Source of the DNA: Flavobacteriaceae bacterium TMED81 | Lineage (GTDB): Bacteria > Bacteroidota > Bacteroidia > Flavobacteriales > Flavobacteriaceae | DNA length: 7,331 nt | NCBI GenBank assembly: GCA_002171575.2 | Contig: NHEI02000047.1 | Span: forward strand, 1 to 7,331 | Direction: 5' to 3' | Shown: positions 6,156-7,331 of the stretch, piece by piece | Layout of the letters: each line of letters begins with the position of its first letter | How positions within the stretch are numbered: position 1 is the stretch's first letter | Made by a program: the position numbers and the translations under genes | Notes under the pieces: generated by a model | Database searches by the model: none | Told to the model about the DNA's origin: nothing | The model's input: the letters and a program-made list of their open reading frames with translations, nothing else

Positions 6156-7331
6156 GTTCTTGTTTTGTAAATGTTGTTTTAACTCCTTTGCGTCGTCAAA
6201 TTCCAAACGCTCACCTTTGATGTCTTGATAGGTTTCATGACCCTTCCCTGCCACCAAAATGATATCCCCACTATGGGCAAGCTGACAAGCCGTTTTTATC
6301 GCTTGAAACCTGCTTGAGATACTGATGCATTTTTTAAAATGTTCTGCTGGCACACCGGATTCGATCTGCTCAATAATCTTTTCAGGGTCTTCATTGCGCG
6401 GGTTGTCGGAAGTGAAAATCACTTTATCGCTTAATGTTGAAGCAATTCGTCCCATCAGTGGGCGTTTTGCCTTATCGCGATCTCCCCCACAACCAAAGAC
6501 AGTGATCAACATTTCATTTCCAGTCCTGATTTTGTTGATCGTATCCAATACGTGGTTTAATGCATCTGGCGTATGCGCATAATCAACAATCGCTCGGACA
6601 GGATGCCCGCCACTGACAACATTAAACCGTCCTGATACGGGCTCTACCGCACTCAAAGCACTTAGGCTCTGGTCTGCGTTCTCTCCCAGTAACTGTGTGC
6701 ATGCGTATACCGCCAACATATTCGATGCGTTGAAATCACCAACCAATGCCACCCAAGTTTCTTTTCCGTCTATCCGAAGTTGCATTCCCGAAAAGTCATG
6801 CTCAAGGATTTTCGCTTTAAATTCAGCTGTATTCTTTAACGCATAGGAATGCTGCTTTGCAGCGCAATTTTGCAACATATACTTGCCATTCTTGTCATCG
6901 TGATTACTCAGTGCAAAAGCGGTTGCTGGCAGTTTGTCAAAAAACTTCTTTTTAGTGTCTCTATAGCTTTCAAAAGTCTTGTGATAATCGAGGTGATCAT
7001 GCGTCAGGTTAGTGAAGATTCCACCTGTAAAATGAAGCCCCTCTATACGATGCTGGTCGATCCCATGAGACGAAACCTCCATAAAGCAATACGAAACGCC
7101 CGCTTCGACCATTTTTTCCAAAAAGGAGTTGATCTCCATTGGGTCGGGTGTTGTGTGTGTGGCTGGGTAGTGATGCTCGTTAATGGCGTTGGCAATGGTG
7201 GATAACTTCCCAACTGAAAACCCGAGGTGCTGGAATACCTCAAACAACAATTGAACAATCGATGTTTTGCCGTTGGTTCCTGTCACACCAATAAGACTAA
7301 GTTTGGCTGAAGGTCTATTGTGATAATTAGA
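6153..7331 (-). CDS. murE: UDP-MurNAc-L-Ala-D-Glu--meso-diaminopimelate ligase MurE, missing its N-terminus (extends past the window edge)
   Basis: Mur ligase adding the third stem-peptide residue. The frame is open to the right edge, giving 392 visible residues; compared with full-length MurE (about 480-495) roughly 95-100 N-terminal residues are missing. The first visible residues read SNYHNRPSAKLSLIG and lead directly into the ATP loop VTGTNGKTS (16-24), so the GTG at 7286..7284 is an internal Val codon, not a start. Other motifs, numbered from the first visible residue, are TTPDP (60-64), MEVSSHG (84-90), NLTHDHLDYH (108-117), a Lys at 127 in YRDTKKK as the likely carbamylated residue, VDYAHTPDAL (249-258), FGCGGDRDKAKRPLMG (279-294), DNPRNEDP (309-316) and GKGHETYQ (362-369). 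DNPR is the known marker for meso-diaminopimelate rather than L-lysine (EC 6.3.2.13). The stop overlaps the mraY ATG. Confidence 0.97.
   Translation of the reverse strand, partial: SNYHNRPSAKLSLIGVTGTNGKTSIVQLLFEVFQHLGFSVGKLSTIANAINEHHYPATHTTPDPMEINSFLEKMVEAGVSYCFMEVSSHGIDQHRIEGLHFTGGIFTNLTHDHLDYHKTFESYRDTKKKFFDKLPATAFALSNHDDKNGKYMLQNCAAKQHSYALKNTAEFKAKILEHDFSGMQLRIDGKETWVALVGDFNASNMLAVYACTQLLGENADQSLSALSAVEPVSGRFNVVSGGHPVRAIVDYAHTPDALNHVLDTINKIRTGNEMLITVFGCGGDRDKAKRPLMGRIASTLSDKVIFTSDNPRNEDPEKIIEQIESGVPAEHFKKCISISSRFQAIKTACQLAHSGDIILVAGKGHETYQDIKGERLEFDDAKELKQHLQNKN

Noticed and set aside
6849..7205. Plus-strand open frame of 118 codons antisense to murE.
   Set aside because: It lies wholly inside murE, which has intact family motifs in the opposite frame; its translation shows no recognisable domain, and no promoter or ribosome site is evident.
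7284..7286. GTG considered as the start of murE.
   Set aside because: The frame stays open upstream to the window edge and encodes PSAKLSLIG just before the P-loop, as in full-length MurE; the GTG is an internal Val codon and the gene is cut by the window.
1..7331. Search for an undescribed system, such as a cargo gene, inserted element, small RNA gene or array, within the cluster.
   Set aside because: The only non-coding bases are two 3-base gaps, all reading frames belong to known dcw families, and no repeats or composition breaks are evident by eye.

Overview
The window is one uninterrupted stretch of the division and cell wall (dcw) cluster, read entirely on the minus strand. In transcription order, from the right edge to the left, the genes are murE (5' end cut off by the window), mraY, murD, ftsW, murG, murC and the first 20 codons of a gene that is most likely ftsQ. 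Every base falls inside a gene except two 3-base gaps. I see no RNA gene, mobile element, CRISPR array, promoter, intrinsic terminator or repeat, and no intergenic stretch that could hold one.

The organism is most likely a member of the Bacteroidota, possibly in or near Flavobacteriales. The gene order murE-mraY-murD-ftsW-murG-murC-ftsQ, without murF between murE and mraY and without ddl or murB after murC, is what I know from that phylum. MraY is about 398 residues with an enlarged loop between TM4 and TM5, as in Bacteroidota, and its N-terminal half reads like flavobacterial MraY from memory. None of the six visible start sites has a GGAGG-like Shine-Dalgarno sequence, which fits the known weak use of that signal in Bacteroidota. 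Base composition looks moderately AT-rich by eye. The exact lineage cannot be fixed from the sequence alone.

The genes form a pathway. MurC adds L-Ala to UDP-MurNAc, MurD adds D-Glu, and MurE adds the third residue; its DNPR motif points to meso-diaminopimelate. MurF, which finishes the pentapeptide, must lie elsewhere. MraY moves the phospho-MurNAc-pentapeptide to undecaprenyl phosphate, making lipid I, and MurG adds GlcNAc to give lipid II. FtsW is the SEDS glycosyltransferase that polymerises lipid II at the division septum, and FtsQ belongs to the divisome scaffold.

Junctions are very tight: a TAATG overlap for murE/mraY, 3-base gaps for mraY/murD and murD/ftsW, then overlaps of 14 bases (ftsW/murG), 8 bases (murG/murC) and 11 bases (murC/ftsQ). 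This suggests one transcript with translational coupling. All key catalytic motifs are present and no gene is broken. I found no previously undescribed system here; the findings are modest points about start sites, gene content and family-specific variation.
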